Assembly: GCA_017506865.1 (NCBI GenBank)
Contig: JAFCMP010000223.1
Coordinates: 806,001-870,000 of the forward strand
Length of the DNA stretch: 64,000 nucleotides
Reading direction: 5' to 3'
DNA from: Tribonema minus
Lineage: Eukaryota > Sar > Xanthophyceae > Tribonematales > Tribonemataceae
Shown: positions 26,008-36,152 of the stretch, piece by piece
Numbering within the stretch: the first letter of the stretch is position 1
Layout: every line of letters begins with the position of its first letter
Position numbers and translations under genes: made by a program
The notes under the pieces: generated by a model
What the model was told of the DNA's origin: nothing
The model's input: the letters and a program-made list of their open reading frames with translations, nothing else
Database searches by the model: none

Positions 26008-27357
26008 ATGCTGCTGACTTCGACTCTGCGGGTGCCGGACACGGCGGCGACGCGACAGGCCCTGACGGTGACTCAGAAGGCCCTGAGCGCCCTCGCTCAG
26101 CCGTCGACTCTGGTGGCGTACGAGGTACTGGAGCCGGGGTGGCTCGCCGTTCCGAAGCAATACGGGCTCCAGAACTTCAGCGACGTCGACGACCGCCAGA
26201 CGCAAGCGGAGACGGTCGTCGTCCCCCCCTCGCTGGCCGTGGAGTCGCTGCGCGCTCATCAGGTCAAGGCGACCGAGGCTGTCATGACGGCTCTCACCCG
26301 CAGACAGGAAGGAGGCGGCTGCATCCTGCAGCTGCCGTGCGGATACGGCAAGACGGTGACCGCGCTCGAGGTCGCCCGCCGTTTGGGCGTTCGCACCCTC
26401 ATCATCGTCAACACACAAGTGCTCGAAGCGCAGTGGAAGGCGGTGATCGCAGAGAAGGTGCCGGGGGCCGTAGTGGGATGCATCAAACAGAACGACTTCT
26501 CGGTGGACGGCACGACCCACGTGGTCGCCTCCCTGAAAAGCCTTGCGACACGGCGGTACCCTGTTCACGGGTGCGGCCTGACGATCGTCGACGAGGCCCA
26601 TCACATCGCTGCGTGTCTCATGAGCCGAGCCCTCGCGCACTGCGGCACGAGGTGGAGACTGGGGCTGTCCGCGACACCGGAGAGGGCGGACGGGCTGTCG
26701 TGCTACCTGCAGTGGAGCATCGGGCCACTGGCATACTCGATCGGCAGAGCCATCGCACAGGGCTTGCGCGTGTACGCCATCGAGCTGTCCGGGCCCTCGA
26801 GGACGCCCGTGCGCACCCTCAACATCCACAAGGGCGGGCAGCTGGTCGCCAACTCTGCGGGGATGATCAACCTGCTGCAGAAGCCATCGGCGGCCGCAGA
26901 GTTCCGGCAGGCCTTGGTCGCCACCTGGATACGGCTGTGCGTCTCCAAAGGCAGAAAAGTTCTCGTCTTGTCGGACCGCATTTCGCTGCTGAAGGATCTC
27001 AGCGGACGCCTGGGCACCGCCACGTTCGGGTTCATTATCGGTGCGGCTCGAAAGGAGGAGAGAGAGGCAGCCGCAGCTGCTGACGTCATATGCGCCTCGT
27101 TTGCATGTGCAGCTGAGGGGCTCGATATCCCTTCGCTCGACACTCTGTGCTTGGTCACCCCCCGTAGCGGCGAAGCGGTCATCACTCAGGTCGTAGGGAG
27201 GCTGCTCAGGGCTGGCGGGCGTTCGCCGCTCGTGCTGGATTTCGTCGACGACGTCCGCCTGTTTGGTGGTATGTTCGGAAAGCGGTGCAGGGTATACCGC
27301 ACTCTCGGAGCGACCGTCACGCGCTACGACCACGCGAGAAATGAACTCAGATCCTGA
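26008..27357 (+). CDS. SF2 helicase, A18/XPB-like
   Basis: 449 residues. Walker A QLPCGYGKT (about 108-116), motif Ia IIVNTQVLEAQW, motif II DEAH (195-198), motif III LSATP (220-224), then the second RecA-like domain with LVLSDRI (320s), CASFACAAEGLDIPSLDT and motif VI QVVGRLLRAG (394-403). This order and the DEAHH / LSATPERADGL wording match the NCLDV helicase family related to vaccinia A18R and cellular XPB, which helps transcript release and late transcription. The start at 26008 fits the promoter spacing; upstream in-frame codons are not needed by any motif. It is divergent from methyltransferase 5. Confidence 0.9.
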   Translation: MLLTSTLRVPDTAATRQALTVTQKALSALAQPSTLVAYEVLEPGWLAVPKQYGLQNFSDVDDRQTQAETVVVPPSLAVESLRAHQVKATEAVMTALTRRQEGGGCILQLPCGYGKTVTALEVARRLGVRTLIIVNTQVLEAQWKAVIAEKVPGAVVGCIKQNDFSVDGTTHVVASLKSLATRRYPVHGCGLTIVDEAHHIAACLMSRALAHCGTRWRLGLSATPERADGLSCYLQWSIGPLAYSIGRAIAQGLRVYAIELSGPSRTPVRTLNIHKGGQLVANSAGMINLLQKPSAAAEFRQALVATWIRLCVSKGRKVLVLSDRISLLKDLSGRLGTATFGFIIGAARKEEREAAAAADVICASFACAAEGLDIPSLDTLCLVTPRSGEAVITQVVGRLLRAGGRSPLVLDFVDDVRLFGGMFGKRCRVYRTLGATVTRYDHARNELRS

Positions 27358-27552
27358 ACACAACCTCGGATGCACTCAACCTCGTGTCGTTTCTTGTCGA
27401 TGCTGCAATCACATTGCAACGCTTGAAACGCATCTGCTTGAACATGACACACCACAAGCGCTCCGGGGCATAGCAAGCAGCAACGCGCAGAGCACAAGAA
27501 GGAAGAGGAGCTGATGTGCACGTGCAGATTTCATTTACAACGGAGAAACCCA

Positions 27553-30500
27553 TCACATGCGGCAACCGGCCGCTGCCTTGTCTCGAGCGGACATGGGGGG
27601 TTGATTGCGCGACCTCGAGTGGCGGCGCTTGACCAGGCTGCGGGACTTGTCCTGGCCTCCCTCGAGCTTACGTTTACCGCTGGCCATAAAGTCCGCGCTC
27701 GTGGGCGTGACGATGCGAGGCTGCTCTGCGTCTTCGGTGAGCTGTGCGCTCGCTGCGACCGCGACAGGCTCGCGGATGAGAAGATTCCAAGAGCCGAAGT
27801 CGCACTTCTTCGATTCGAGCAAGGAGGCCGCGGGTGCGTAGAGGCCAGCCCTGAGCTTGAGGGTAGTCGGCGGCTGACCGGAGAACTTCACCGTGAAGGT
27901 GTAGTCCCGCTCGGCGCCCTCTCCGTCGATCTTCGTGCACAACAACAGCTCACCGTGCTCCCAGATGCCGTCTCGCTTATACCTGACCGTCGCACCGCTG
28001 CGGCAGTAGGCCTCGCCAAAGTCGGCGGGTATCGCAGGGCTCATGACGGTGCGATGGGAGGCGGTGCCCGCGGCGGGGGCGCGGGCCGCCGCTGCGGAGC
28101 GCTTTGGAGCGGCCACGGGACGCGCCGCCGGGGTGGAGGGACGCGGACGGTCGGGCATGACGACGGCTGCGGCGTATCGAGCGGTGACGACCGGGGGCTG
28201 CTGCGACGCGGTGACGGGGGGAGCCTCAGGGTCTGTCTGCTGCGACGCGGTGACGGGGGGAGCGGAGACAGACAGGGGGAGAGTTGCGGGGATGGCAGCG
28301 CCCCGCACCTGACAGACCAAGACCGCCTCCACCGCAATCTCTGCCGCAGTCGTACGGAGCAGAGTCTGAGCTGCGGCGGCGGTAGGGGGGTCGACCACAG
28401 GCATGCCCGCCACCGAGACGATGATGTCTTGGGGGATCAGGTCGCGTGTCGCCGGACCCTCCAAGCTCGGAGACCACGCTGCTACAGGGCATGTGCCCTG
28501 CGCGATGCAGTAGGAATGGCTCGGCATGCCGAGCAGGCCGGCCGTGTGAGCAGTCACTCGAGCGATCAGCAGCTCGCTGCCGGCCCCGGGCCTGAGAGTG
28601 GCTGTGCGCCTGCGAGTCGCCAGTGCGATGGACGGGCGAGCGTTTGCCGGGGACGAGTCCGGGCCCGGCCGGGGCTCCCCCAGACGCACCAGCTGCGCTG
28701 CCACCGCCGCCCAGTCAGCGCCGCGGCGGCTGAAGACGGCATCGCGGAGCTCCGCGGGCTTGCCGTTCTCTCTGCGCCAGAGATAGGTGATGATCCGCTG
28801 CTGCTGCTCGCCTTCGTCGCCGTACGCGCCCGCCCTCGACCGCACGGCGTGCAGGTGCTTGCAGCCGCCGCGGGCGCTGCCGCACCAGAGGTAGTCCCCG
28901 CAGGTGCATGCACCCGAGTGGGAGTCGACGAGGTGCCATCCCTCCCTGTGGGGTGCGCCGCGAGGCTTGACCGCGTCCTCCAGGGACTTGAGATCCGCGT
29001 CCATCTGTCGCCTCGTGTCCTCTGCCGCACTGCGCAGCGCCGCAAGGTGGCTCGCCGCCCCCTCCTCGAGCTCATCGCTGGCGCCCGCGATGCGCTGTAC
29101 GCCGGCCTTGACGTAGAAGAGGCGGTCGCTGCCGGCCACGGGCTGGACGTGATCTCGGAGGCTGAGCCAGCGGCCCTCGAGGGACTTGTGGAGCACATCC
29201 GGAGCCACCGAGTCCTCCCCTCCTCTGAGCTTTCTGCGCCGCTCCCTCTCCGCCCTGAGCTGGTTCGTCAGGCGGAAGTAGCCGAGCTTGCGTGAGGCGT
29301 TTCCGTTGATGTCCACGCCCAGCACCATCTCCAGCAGGTGGAGGGGGGAGTGGTTCAGAGTGTCGTGCCAGATGACTCTGTCGATGACGCGGAAGTGGCT
29401 CTCCATGGAGTTGTTGGTGGTCTGGTGGCCGGCACGTCCGGTGGCGATGTGATCGCCCATCGTACCGTGCCAGAAGCTGTTGCGGGATGCGGACGCTTCC
29501 CGGAAGCGCTGCGAGGCCACGTACGCCATGTTCTCTGCGGCGGCCGCTGCCGCCAGTGCCGATGCGGTCTCTGCGGGAGTCGTGGCCGCCTCCACCGCAG
29601 CCCGCGCCTCCTCCCACGCAGCCTCCGCCTCCTCCGCATCGAGGTCTGACTCCGAGCCGTCGAGTCCCTCGAGCTCCCCCTCGCTCGCCGCCGACATGCC
29701 TCCCAGTGCGGTCCACAGGTACCGCCGCAGCGCGTCGGGATCCGCCGGGTGAAGCTTGCCCTGCGCTCCCCACATGTCTACTACCCCGAGCAATGTGCGG
29801 AGCATGCGCTGGTAGTCCAGAGCCGTCTGAGCGCGGAAGAGGGCGCGGATGCCTCTGTGAATGCCCGCTGCCATCACGGGCGGCACGTGGCGCTTGTGAA
29901 CCATGTTCTGCACGGGACGCGAGGGCGAGGGAGCGGGTGCAGACAGCAGTCAGGCGACGCAACGCGAGTGCGGTGTCATGCAATGCGAGTGCGGTGTCAT
30001 GCAACGCGAGTGCGGTGTCATGCAACGCGAGTGCGGTGTCATGCAACGCGAGTGCACATGGCAGCAATGCAGTGTGAGTGCACATGGCAGCAATGCAGTG
30101 TGAGTGCACATGGCAGCAATGTAGTGCACATGGCAGCAATGCGAGTGTGAGTGCACATGGCAGCAATGCAGTGTGAGTGCACATGGCAGCAATGCGAGTG
30201 TGAGTGCACATGGCAGCAGTGCAGTGTGAGTGCACATGGCAACAGTGCAGCGCGAGTGCACATGGCAGCAATGCAGTGTGAGTGCACATGGCAGCAATGC
30301 AGTGCACATGGCAGCAATGCAGTGCACATGGCAGCAATGCAGTGTGAGTGCACATGGCAGCAATGCAGTGTGAGTGCACATGGCAGCAATGCAGTGCACA
30401 TGGCAGCAATGCAGTGTGAGTGCACATGGCAGCAATGCAGTGCGAGTGCACATGGCAGCAGTGCAGTGTGAGTGCACATGGCAGCAATGCAGTGTGAGAG

Positions 30501-32486
30501 TCGGAATGCTGCGGCGAGCGCCCTCACCTGCACGCATGCCCTGATGTTGTGGAAGAAGCACACGCTGGTGGGGCAGCCCACGTTGCGGGCGGCGTTGCGG
30601 GAGGCCGCCGCCTTGTCGATGCCCACTCTTGGGGTGAAGACCCACGGCCTTTCTCTGACGCAGGGGAGGCGCACGATGGGCTCTCCGTCCTCGCCCTCGT
30701 CCACCGCGACGGGGTGGCAGCAGCCCGCCGTGCCGCACGCGACACCGCAGGGTCTGAACCTCGCGAGAGGGGTGCCGTCGTCCGCCTCGACATCCCTGTA
30801 CGGGTGTGCGCATGTCGGGTCGGAGCAGCGGCCGTGGTCCGCTATGGATCCCAGCACCCTCTCCGCGCAGGGCAGGCGGACGGTGAGTGAGATGCCGTCG
30901 AGCTCTCGGGTCTCCGTCGAGGGGTGCGGGCAGCCCTCGTGGGCGCAGGGCAGAGCGCACGGCCTGTAGCACCGGTACTCGGAGCTGTCGTCGGACCACT
31001 CCTCTGCCCAAGGATGGAGGCACCCGGGATCGGCGCAGGGCACGGCGTCCCTCGCGCTGCGCAGCAGGTTCTCTGTGCTGACGGTATCCTCCCCGTCCGA
31101 GATGGACACCGCGACGGGAGCCGTGCCGCCGCCGGGCAGAGGTGCCAGCAGCGGCACGAACGCCACCTTGTCGCGTGTCATCGTGTGCTTGGCGTCCGTG
31201 AACACCTGCCTCGTGCCGAACTCGCGGCCGTCCCTCAGGCTCTCCTCCGTGGCCACGACGAGCTGGTACTCGCTTGTGGAGTCGGAGCGGTAAAAGAGCG
31301 CCTTCACGCCGTCGGGGTTGCGGGCGGCCGGCAGCTGCTTGCGGAGGCTCAGGAAGTGAGATCGCACGAAGACGTCGATGCCGCTCGTGTCACCCACCAC
31401 CCCGCCTCTGCTGATTCTGACCTGGTAGCCGGTGATGCAGGAGGCCTGATCCGCGGCGGGCTGCAGCCGCGTCGTGCGGGGCGCTCCGGCACCCAGCGAC
31501 TGACCGAGCCCGTGGAGGAACGAGGCGCGCTGCATGGTGCGCTTGCGGGTCTCGCGGATGAGCTCGTCCTTCGCGAGGCAGCTGGGGGCGAACATGTCGT
31601 CGTCGACGCTGCGCCACTCCACGCCCTCTGGCGTATGCGTCCCCGACACCTCGATGCGGACGACCCCGCGCACCACCTGGGTTACTGTGACCGTGACGTG
31701 GACGCGCACCTGGCAGCGGTGCTGGTACTTCTTCGACTTATCCGATGGAGAGAGAGCGAGGTACGCGCAGCCCTCGAGGCACGCCGGGCCATCGGAGCGG
31801 CAGAAGTCGCCGAAGGGGGCGCGGTGGCAGTTGGCACCGCTGGCCTTGCCGTGGTGCTCCGGGCCGCCGCAGTGGTAGTACATGCTGTAGACCTGGAGGT
31901 CCACGGGACCCTCTCCCTTGCCCCCCTTCGCGTGCCTCTCCAGCTCCTGCCGCCTCTTCTCCCCCTCCCCGTGCAGAGCGCGCAGGTCGTCCATGCGGTG
32001 CTTGCCCTGCCGGCGCGCCTTGCCCCGGTCCGTGGTGCAGTTTCCCGGATGAGGGGTGATGGTCACCAGGTGCTTGTACTCTGAGGACTTGCACTTGCCC
32101 GCCTTCAGGTTCGTCAGCACCAGCTCCTCCGGCCCCAGTACCTCCAGAAACTGCAGAACAGAGGGCGAGGCGAGAGGTGAGCGACCATACATTGACGCGG
32201 AGTCCGACTGGCGAACGTGTCAAATTCCGGAGTCCCTCACCTGCGCCACTGGCTCGCCCTCCGACACCTCCCACTTCTTGGCCCCCAGCACCTTGACGTG
32301 CTTCCGCCAGAACAGCAGGCGCCTGGTGTGAAAGGAGGAGGGACCGTAATCCTCCCCGCACCCCCGGTCGCACATCTCGCCCTCAGCACCTGGCTGCTCG
32401 CCACTCGCAGCTCTCCCCAGCTCCCACGGGTGCACACACATGGCTGCAGCACAGGGCAGTAGCGCAGCTGCAGCAGATGCTGTCAC
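27553..32486 (-). CDS. Spliced MULE-like DNA transposase with SWIM finger
   Basis: Three exons on the minus strand: 32486-32241 (or from the ATG at 32441), 32150-30528 and 29907-27553; both introns have CAG|GTGAGG donors, CAG acceptors and phase 0. The product is about 1,400 residues. Exon 2 carries the first catalytic Asp (QVFTDAKHTM), four Cys/His repeats of the C-x4-C-x-HP type, and the second Asp (VGIDKAAASRNAA) with CFFHNIRACVQ reading smoothly into exon 3 NMVHKRH. Exon 3 has the likely Glu (NNSMESHFRVI), a SWIM zinc finger (CTCGDYLWCGSARGGCKHLH), a PDZ-like segment (QDIIVSVAGMPVV), a Pro/Ala linker with a duplicated APPVTASQQ and a Tudor/Agenet-like C-terminal domain. MULE transposases cut and paste DNA. 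All exons are open, so the gene looks intact. KDZ-type assignment is an alternative. Confidence 0.75.
28200..28266. repeat. Direct repeat in transposase linker
   Basis: Two copies of a CTGCGACGCGGTGACGGGGG-type unit, about 45 bp apart, encode the duplicated APPVTASQQ of the transposase linker. Confidence 0.75.
29908..30527 (-). other. Transposase intron 2, filled with minisatellite
   Basis: 620-bp intron, donor GTGCAG|GTGAGG at 30528/30527 and acceptor CCGTGCAG|AAC at 29908/29907. Nearly all of it is tandem repeat. On the transcribed strand the repeat has no stop in any frame, so intron retention would add a Cys/His-rich repetitive stretch. Confidence 0.75.
29967..30492. repeat. Minisatellites of 21 and 26/20 bp
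   Basis: First four copies of a 21-bp unit (GCGAGTGCGGTGTCATGCAAC), then about 18 copies of a CACATGGCAGCAATGCAGTG unit, with or without a trailing TGAGTG (26 or 20 bp). It lies wholly inside transposase intron 2. Confidence 0.92.
32151..32240 (-). other. Transposase intron 1
   Basis: 90-bp intron with donor GCGCAG|GTGAGG and acceptor TTCTGCAG|TTT, phase 0. It contains an in-frame-open stretch and an ATG, but splicing gives the smooth join PVAQ-FLEVLG. Confidence 0.68.
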
Positions 32487-32843
32487 TCGCTCCTGGCTGC
32501 TGCACTGGTGGGTTGTGAGGCTGCGCTCAAGGTTTCAGAACCCTTCGGGTCAATACCCCTTCCAGTGACGTCAGCCAAATTTTCATGACCGGTCATACCC
32601 CCGAGGGCAACATGGCATGTGCGCACATGGGATTTTGCCCCCGGTCCTAGTGACGGACATGACTGACGCCCGCATGTCCCCTCGGTGGAAATCGACCGAG
32701 GGGTTGCGGCGAAAAGTCTTACCGGGAGTCTCACCGCGGGGTCTCACCGGGAGTCTCACCGCGGGGTCTCAGCGAGGGGTCTCGGGGAGGGGGTGCGCGT
32801 GCAGGCACATGGCGTCTGCGACTGCGCGACTGTCTGCGGCCGC
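32487..32843. other. Non-coding flank with two perfect palindromes
   Basis: About 360 bp without a gene. It has ATGACCGGTCAT (32585-32596), CATGTGCGCACATG (32616-32629) nested between GGGCAA and TTGCCC arms, and a short repeat of GGGAGTCTCACCGCGGGGTC (32728-32790). These may be regulatory sites or remnants of the transposon's end. Confidence 0.6.
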
Positions 32844-33392
32844 TCAGTCGTCGTCTCGCGCGATGGAGAACTTGGTCGTGTACGTGGAGTCGCCGTTCTT
32901 GGCCTGAATCAGCAGGCACGGCTTGCTGTTGCTCTCTGCATCTCCCGCGGCGTACTTGATCCGGAAAGTGTCACCGCCCAGGTAGATGGCGGCGTTGGCG
33001 TCGTCCCACCTCAGGCCGCCTTTGGCGAACGTGGCGACGGCGGACGTGCCGTCCGGATCAACGCTGCGAATGTACGTGGACGCGGGCGTCATGCCCAGCA
33101 CGGCCTCCATGGTCTTGTTGCCCGCGCCGTCGTGCCTCAGCAGCAGCAGCGTCGACGCTGCGTCCCCGTCTTCGACGGAGTGCACGAGCCTCGTCTCCTC
33201 GACCATCGCGGAGGTGTCGGAGTCGAGGGCGTAGGTGGCGGACACGTGGGCGGCCCGGGCTGTGGCGCTGGCCCTCGACATGATGCTGTAGGTGTCCTCG
33301 CACACCAGATCGTTCAACGCCACCACCCCGGCGGTCACGGTCTTGGCCGCCAGGCGCTGGTCGTGCGGAAAGGCCGTCGGCGCCTGTGACAT
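32844..33392 (-). CDS. Hypothetical beta-rich protein
   Basis: 182 residues, start MSQAPTAFPHDQRLAAK. No signal peptide or membrane segment. The pattern of short strands with Asp/Gly/Ser turns (STYIRSVDPDGTSAVATF, AAIYLGGDTFRIKY) suggests a beta-sandwich or fibre-like fold, so a virion surface role is possible (inference). It is divergent from the gene at 33471, each with its own A/T-rich element. Confidence 0.62.
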   Translation of the reverse strand: MSQAPTAFPHDQRLAAKTVTAGVVALNDLVCEDTYSIMSRASATARAAHVSATYALDSDTSAMVEETRLVHSVEDGDAASTLLLLRHDGAGNKTMEAVLGMTPASTYIRSVDPDGTSAVATFAKGGLRWDDANAAIYLGGDTFRIKYAAGDAESNSKPCLLIQAKNGDSTYTTKFSIARDDD

Positions 33393-33443
33393 GTTTCTCG
33401 TCGGCGACGAAAACTTCCCGCGACCCGCGCCGCTCGTCGCCTC

Positions 33444-33450
33444 GATTTTC
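33444..33450 (+). promoter_or_regulatory. A/T-rich promoter-like element
   Basis: GATTTTC, 21 bp upstream of the ATG at 33471. Confidence 0.5.
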
Positions 33451-33470
33451 TCTCGCTCGGTACTTCAAAC

Positions 33471-34343
33471 ATGTATCTGCTGCTCGCCGTGATCGGCTGC
33501 CTGTGCGCGCGGGCGTACTGGCGCGAGTGCCTCTGCGTCGCGGCCTACCTCGTCAAGGCCGCCAAGCGGCGCTGGTTCAGGGCGCACGCTCGATATCCGC
33601 GTCTCAGATCCCGCATCCCCTCGTTCGTCAGGCCCGTGCTGGACGCCGCTCTGGCCCTCGACCCCGAGAAGCACGCCCTCGACTACGGAGAGACGGCGTT
33701 CGACAGGGTGTCGGTGGTACGGGCCCTCGAGTTCGCCGTGCCCCGCGGCCTCATCCCGCCTCAGCTGTCCGTGCTCTCTTGGGACGACGGCATGCCCGCC
33801 GAAGTCCGCGAGGCTGAGCTGAGGGATGTCGCGCTCGCCGTCGCGGCGGCGGGACTGCCGGTCGACGTGACCGAAGCCGTAAGGAGTCTGTGGATCAGCG
33901 CAGGCGAGGCGGGAGACGACTCGGCGCACATCTGCAAGTGCGCTCGGAGGTGCTGCGTCGAATGCGGCGAGCCCACGGGGGACGACAGCCCGTACCTCGT
34001 GGTGGAGTACGCCGGGCACTCCGGCACGCTCGCCGGAGGTGGCTGTCACGAGGCCTTCACGTGCGTCTACGGCCCGCGCGGCGGGCGCTGGCACTTTCCG
34101 CCGGTGCCGGCGAACGAGCCGTGCGTCGCCGGCTTGAGCGCGAGGCAGGTGGACACGGCCATCAGCGGAGGCAGAGACGTGACAGTGGCGCTGCGCAAGC
34201 TGTGCGGACCCAGACGCGATTTCTGGAGCTCTACGCCCTTCCCGCTCACGAGCATGCACGTGGCACTTGCGCTGAGCGCGGACAACATCGCATTCGACGG
34301 GGCAACAGTGGAGGACGTTTTGAGCGATCCGATCATCTGGTGA
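33471..34343 (+). CDS. Hypothetical membrane-anchored Cys-rich protein
   Basis: 290 residues. N-terminal hydrophobic stretch MYLLLAVIGCLCARAYW looks like a signal anchor. A Cys cluster at about residues 160-172 (HICKCARRCCVECG) with later Cys/His (GGGCHEAFTCVYG) could bind zinc or form disulfides. C-terminus MHVALALSADNIAFDG. No family recognised. Confidence 0.62.
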   Translation: MYLLLAVIGCLCARAYWRECLCVAAYLVKAAKRRWFRAHARYPRLRSRIPSFVRPVLDAALALDPEKHALDYGETAFDRVSVVRALEFAVPRGLIPPQLSVLSWDDGMPAEVREAELRDVALAVAAAGLPVDVTEAVRSLWISAGEAGDDSAHICKCARRCCVECGEPTGDDSPYLVVEYAGHSGTLAGGGCHEAFTCVYGPRGGRWHFPPVPANEPCVAGLSARQVDTAISGGRDVTVALRKLCGPRRDFWSSTPFPLTSMHVALALSADNIAFDGATVEDVLSDPIIW

Positions 34344-34374
34344 AAAGGATTTCATTGATGGCCTTCGACTCAAC

Positions 34375-35106
34375 TCAAAAGCCCGGCGCTTCCCCGGCGC
34401 ATCTGCGTTGCCACTGCGCTACGGCGGCGGACAAAAACCCGGAACTGGCGCAGGGGGGCAGCGACAGGCACACGGCGATCGCCGTCAGCTTGTTGAAGCT
34501 GCTGAACGTGGCGTCTCTGGCGCTCTGCTCGCCCTGAGCCTTTCCGTGACCGGCCCTTGCTGTCTCTGCGAGGAGCCGCAGCTCTTCCCCCAGCATGAAC
34601 CAGAGCGCCGGCGGGTGTAGGAGGGGATCGGCGATTGCGGCGTCGGAGTCGCACTGGTCGGCGATGAGAATGGTCAGGTTGGACTCGGCGAATATCATCG
34701 CCCGCGCCAGGACAGCTCCAAGCGATCCGACCGTGATGGTCTTGGCGTCCGTCTTGATCGAGATCGGTCGCGTCATGCTCGGCAGTAGATGGCTCAGCAG
34801 CCTGCAGTTGCACAGTGCGGACGCCAGCGCTCGCGCGTACTCGCGGACCGTCCCTCCGAGGCCAGGGCAAGCGGATGCCGATGCGCCGTGCAGACCGAGC
34901 ATCCGAATTCGGTACGCCGTGTCGTTGGCTCTGTGATCTCTGATGTTGAGGAGGTGGAGCGCTTGAGCGAGAAGGTCCTCGCCGGCGACGCAGGCGCTGT
35001 CGCCAACCACCTCCTTCCAGACATGGAGATCGGTGGCTTCGTCGGGGTCCAGTGGCGCGCGCAGCATCTGCTGCTCCCAAATCAAAGCATCCTGAACCTG
35101 CGTCAT
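34375..35106 (-). CDS. Hypothetical protein
   Basis: 243 residues, start MTQVQDALIWEQQML. Mixed helical protein with hydrophobic segments at about residues 124-155 (TITVGSLGAVLARAMIFAESNLTILIA) that are too polar to be sure membrane spans. Codon bias is weaker than in core genes, suggesting a different history. No family recognised. Confidence 0.5.
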   Translation of the reverse strand: MTQVQDALIWEQQMLRAPLDPDEATDLHVWKEVVGDSACVAGEDLLAQALHLLNIRDHRANDTAYRIRMLGLHGASASACPGLGGTVREYARALASALCNCRLLSHLLPSMTRPISIKTDAKTITVGSLGAVLARAMIFAESNLTILIADQCDSDAAIADPLLHPPALWFMLGEELRLLAETARAGHGKAQGEQSARDATFSSFNKLTAIAVCLSLPPCASSGFLSAAVAQWQRRCAGEAPGF

Positions 35107-35485
35107 TGCGTCTTGGAGTTTTGCGCTGATTTACGTGTGCTGTGATTGCAGGTTCCCAAGAAACGTTGAAACGGATTTTAACAATGACCGGTGCAAACGG
35201 AGAGTCGCCTGCATTTCTCCGCCTCCAAGTGCGCGTCGCCGACCTTGACGTTTGACGTCGCCTGACACGCCCGGAGTGCATCACGCTCCTCAGGCATGCA
35301 AAGATCACACGAAGTTGCAGGCCCGCCTCTTGGTAGGACCAACGGGCAGGTGACGTTCTGGGCGTCTTGTCGCACATTTGGCGATTCGATCAAAACGCAG
35401 GGTTGCCTTGACCGCAGGAATCAAACGCGAATGTGCACATACTTGAAGGATGAAGCCAGTGTTCATTTGAGACGGGCCCTGTGAT
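35107..35485. other. Intergenic region, no gene seen
   Basis: About 380 bp of lower G+C than its surroundings. No frame with a good start and codon bias, no repeat and no RNA gene was recognised. Confidence 0.5.
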
Positions 35486-36067
35486 TCAGCGCCTCGACGC
35501 CATCATCGTTTCGAGAATGTTGTCTACGGCGCCGAGGGGTGTGAACTTGTCGCTCAGGGCATCCATCCGTGCGGACTCGGCGAACGCTTCGTCCAGTGAA
35601 GCGCCGCAGGACGGCGCCTCCGCCTCGATGGCCGTCAGCGATGGCGCCGCTGACGGCGCACTCATCGGGGGCGGGGGGCGGTGAGGCTGTGCTGAGCCCA
35701 GATCGTGCTGGTGAGGCAGCATCAGAGAGGCTAGCCTCTGGATCTCTGTGAACGCCGCATCGCCGCAGTACACCGCGCCGTCGCCATCCACGAGCGTCGG
35801 CGTGCCTCGAAGCCAGGTCGGCGCGCCGTCCTTTCTCACATCGTGCACGAGCACGTCCAAGCCCGCGCTCTCCGCCTCGTCGACCAGGTCCTCCGAGTGC
35901 GCGCACCAAGGGCTGTGAGCGGCATACACGGTGATCGTCAGCGCTGAGACTGGAGCGCCGCCGGCATGCGGAGCCCAGTCGTCCTCCGGCTCGCGAAGCA
36001 CGAACGCCGGCCTCCTCGTGAGCGGCGCGGGCCTCTGACTTCCTGCCAGGGAGACGTTGCGAGACAT
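35486..36067 (-). CDS. Thioredoxin-fold protein, monothiol (CxxS) type
   Basis: 193 residues. A thioredoxin/glutaredoxin-like domain spans about residues 42-115: strand TITVYAAHSPWCAHSEDLVDEAE with a C-A-H-S active site, LDVLVHDV, then the cis-proline loop RGTPTLVDG and GAVYCGDAAFTEI. One active-site Cys only implies a monothiol redox or disulfide-isomerase role; NCLDVs use such proteins in virion disulfide formation. The C-terminal 80 residues are Pro/Ala-rich with a final helix. It shares a bidirectional intergenic region with the gene at 36153. Confidence 0.72.
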   Translation of the reverse strand: MSRNVSLAGSQRPAPLTRRPAFVLREPEDDWAPHAGGAPVSALTITVYAAHSPWCAHSEDLVDEAESAGLDVLVHDVRKDGAPTWLRGTPTLVDGDGAVYCGDAAFTEIQRLASLMLPHQHDLGSAQPHRPPPPMSAPSAAPSLTAIEAEAPSCGASLDEAFAESARMDALSDKFTPLGAVDNILETMMASRR

Positions 36068-36090
36068 GGCGTGGGGTACTGCGCGACGGA

Positions 36091-36126
36091 AACATTATTC
36101 GCGTCGCCCCGGGGACGAATTTTTTC
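36091..36126. promoter_or_regulatory. Bidirectional A/T-rich promoter region
   Basis: AACATTATTC (36091-36100) sits 24 bp from the minus-strand start at 36067, and GAATTTTTTC (36117-36126) sits 27 bp from the plus-strand start at 36153. Confidence 0.55.
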
Positions 36127-36152
36127 GCTGCACATGTCAGACGCCCGCAGAT

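Larger units (their letters stand above)
27358..32843 (-). mobile_element. Candidate MULE-like DNA transposon, ends not resolved
   Basis: The interval between the A18-like helicase and the next viral gene is filled by the spliced transposase and its flanks. I found no convincing terminal inverted repeats or target duplication by eye, so true borders are unknown; the transposase could also be a domesticated gene. Upstream flank 32487-32843 holds two perfect palindromes and a short direct repeat; downstream flank 27358-27552 shows no feature. Confidence 0.5.

Noticed and set aside
29072-31023. Long minus-strand frames through the minisatellite as repeat proteins
   Set aside because: The repeat is open in all frames by composition and lies in a well-supported intron; independent genes are unlikely.
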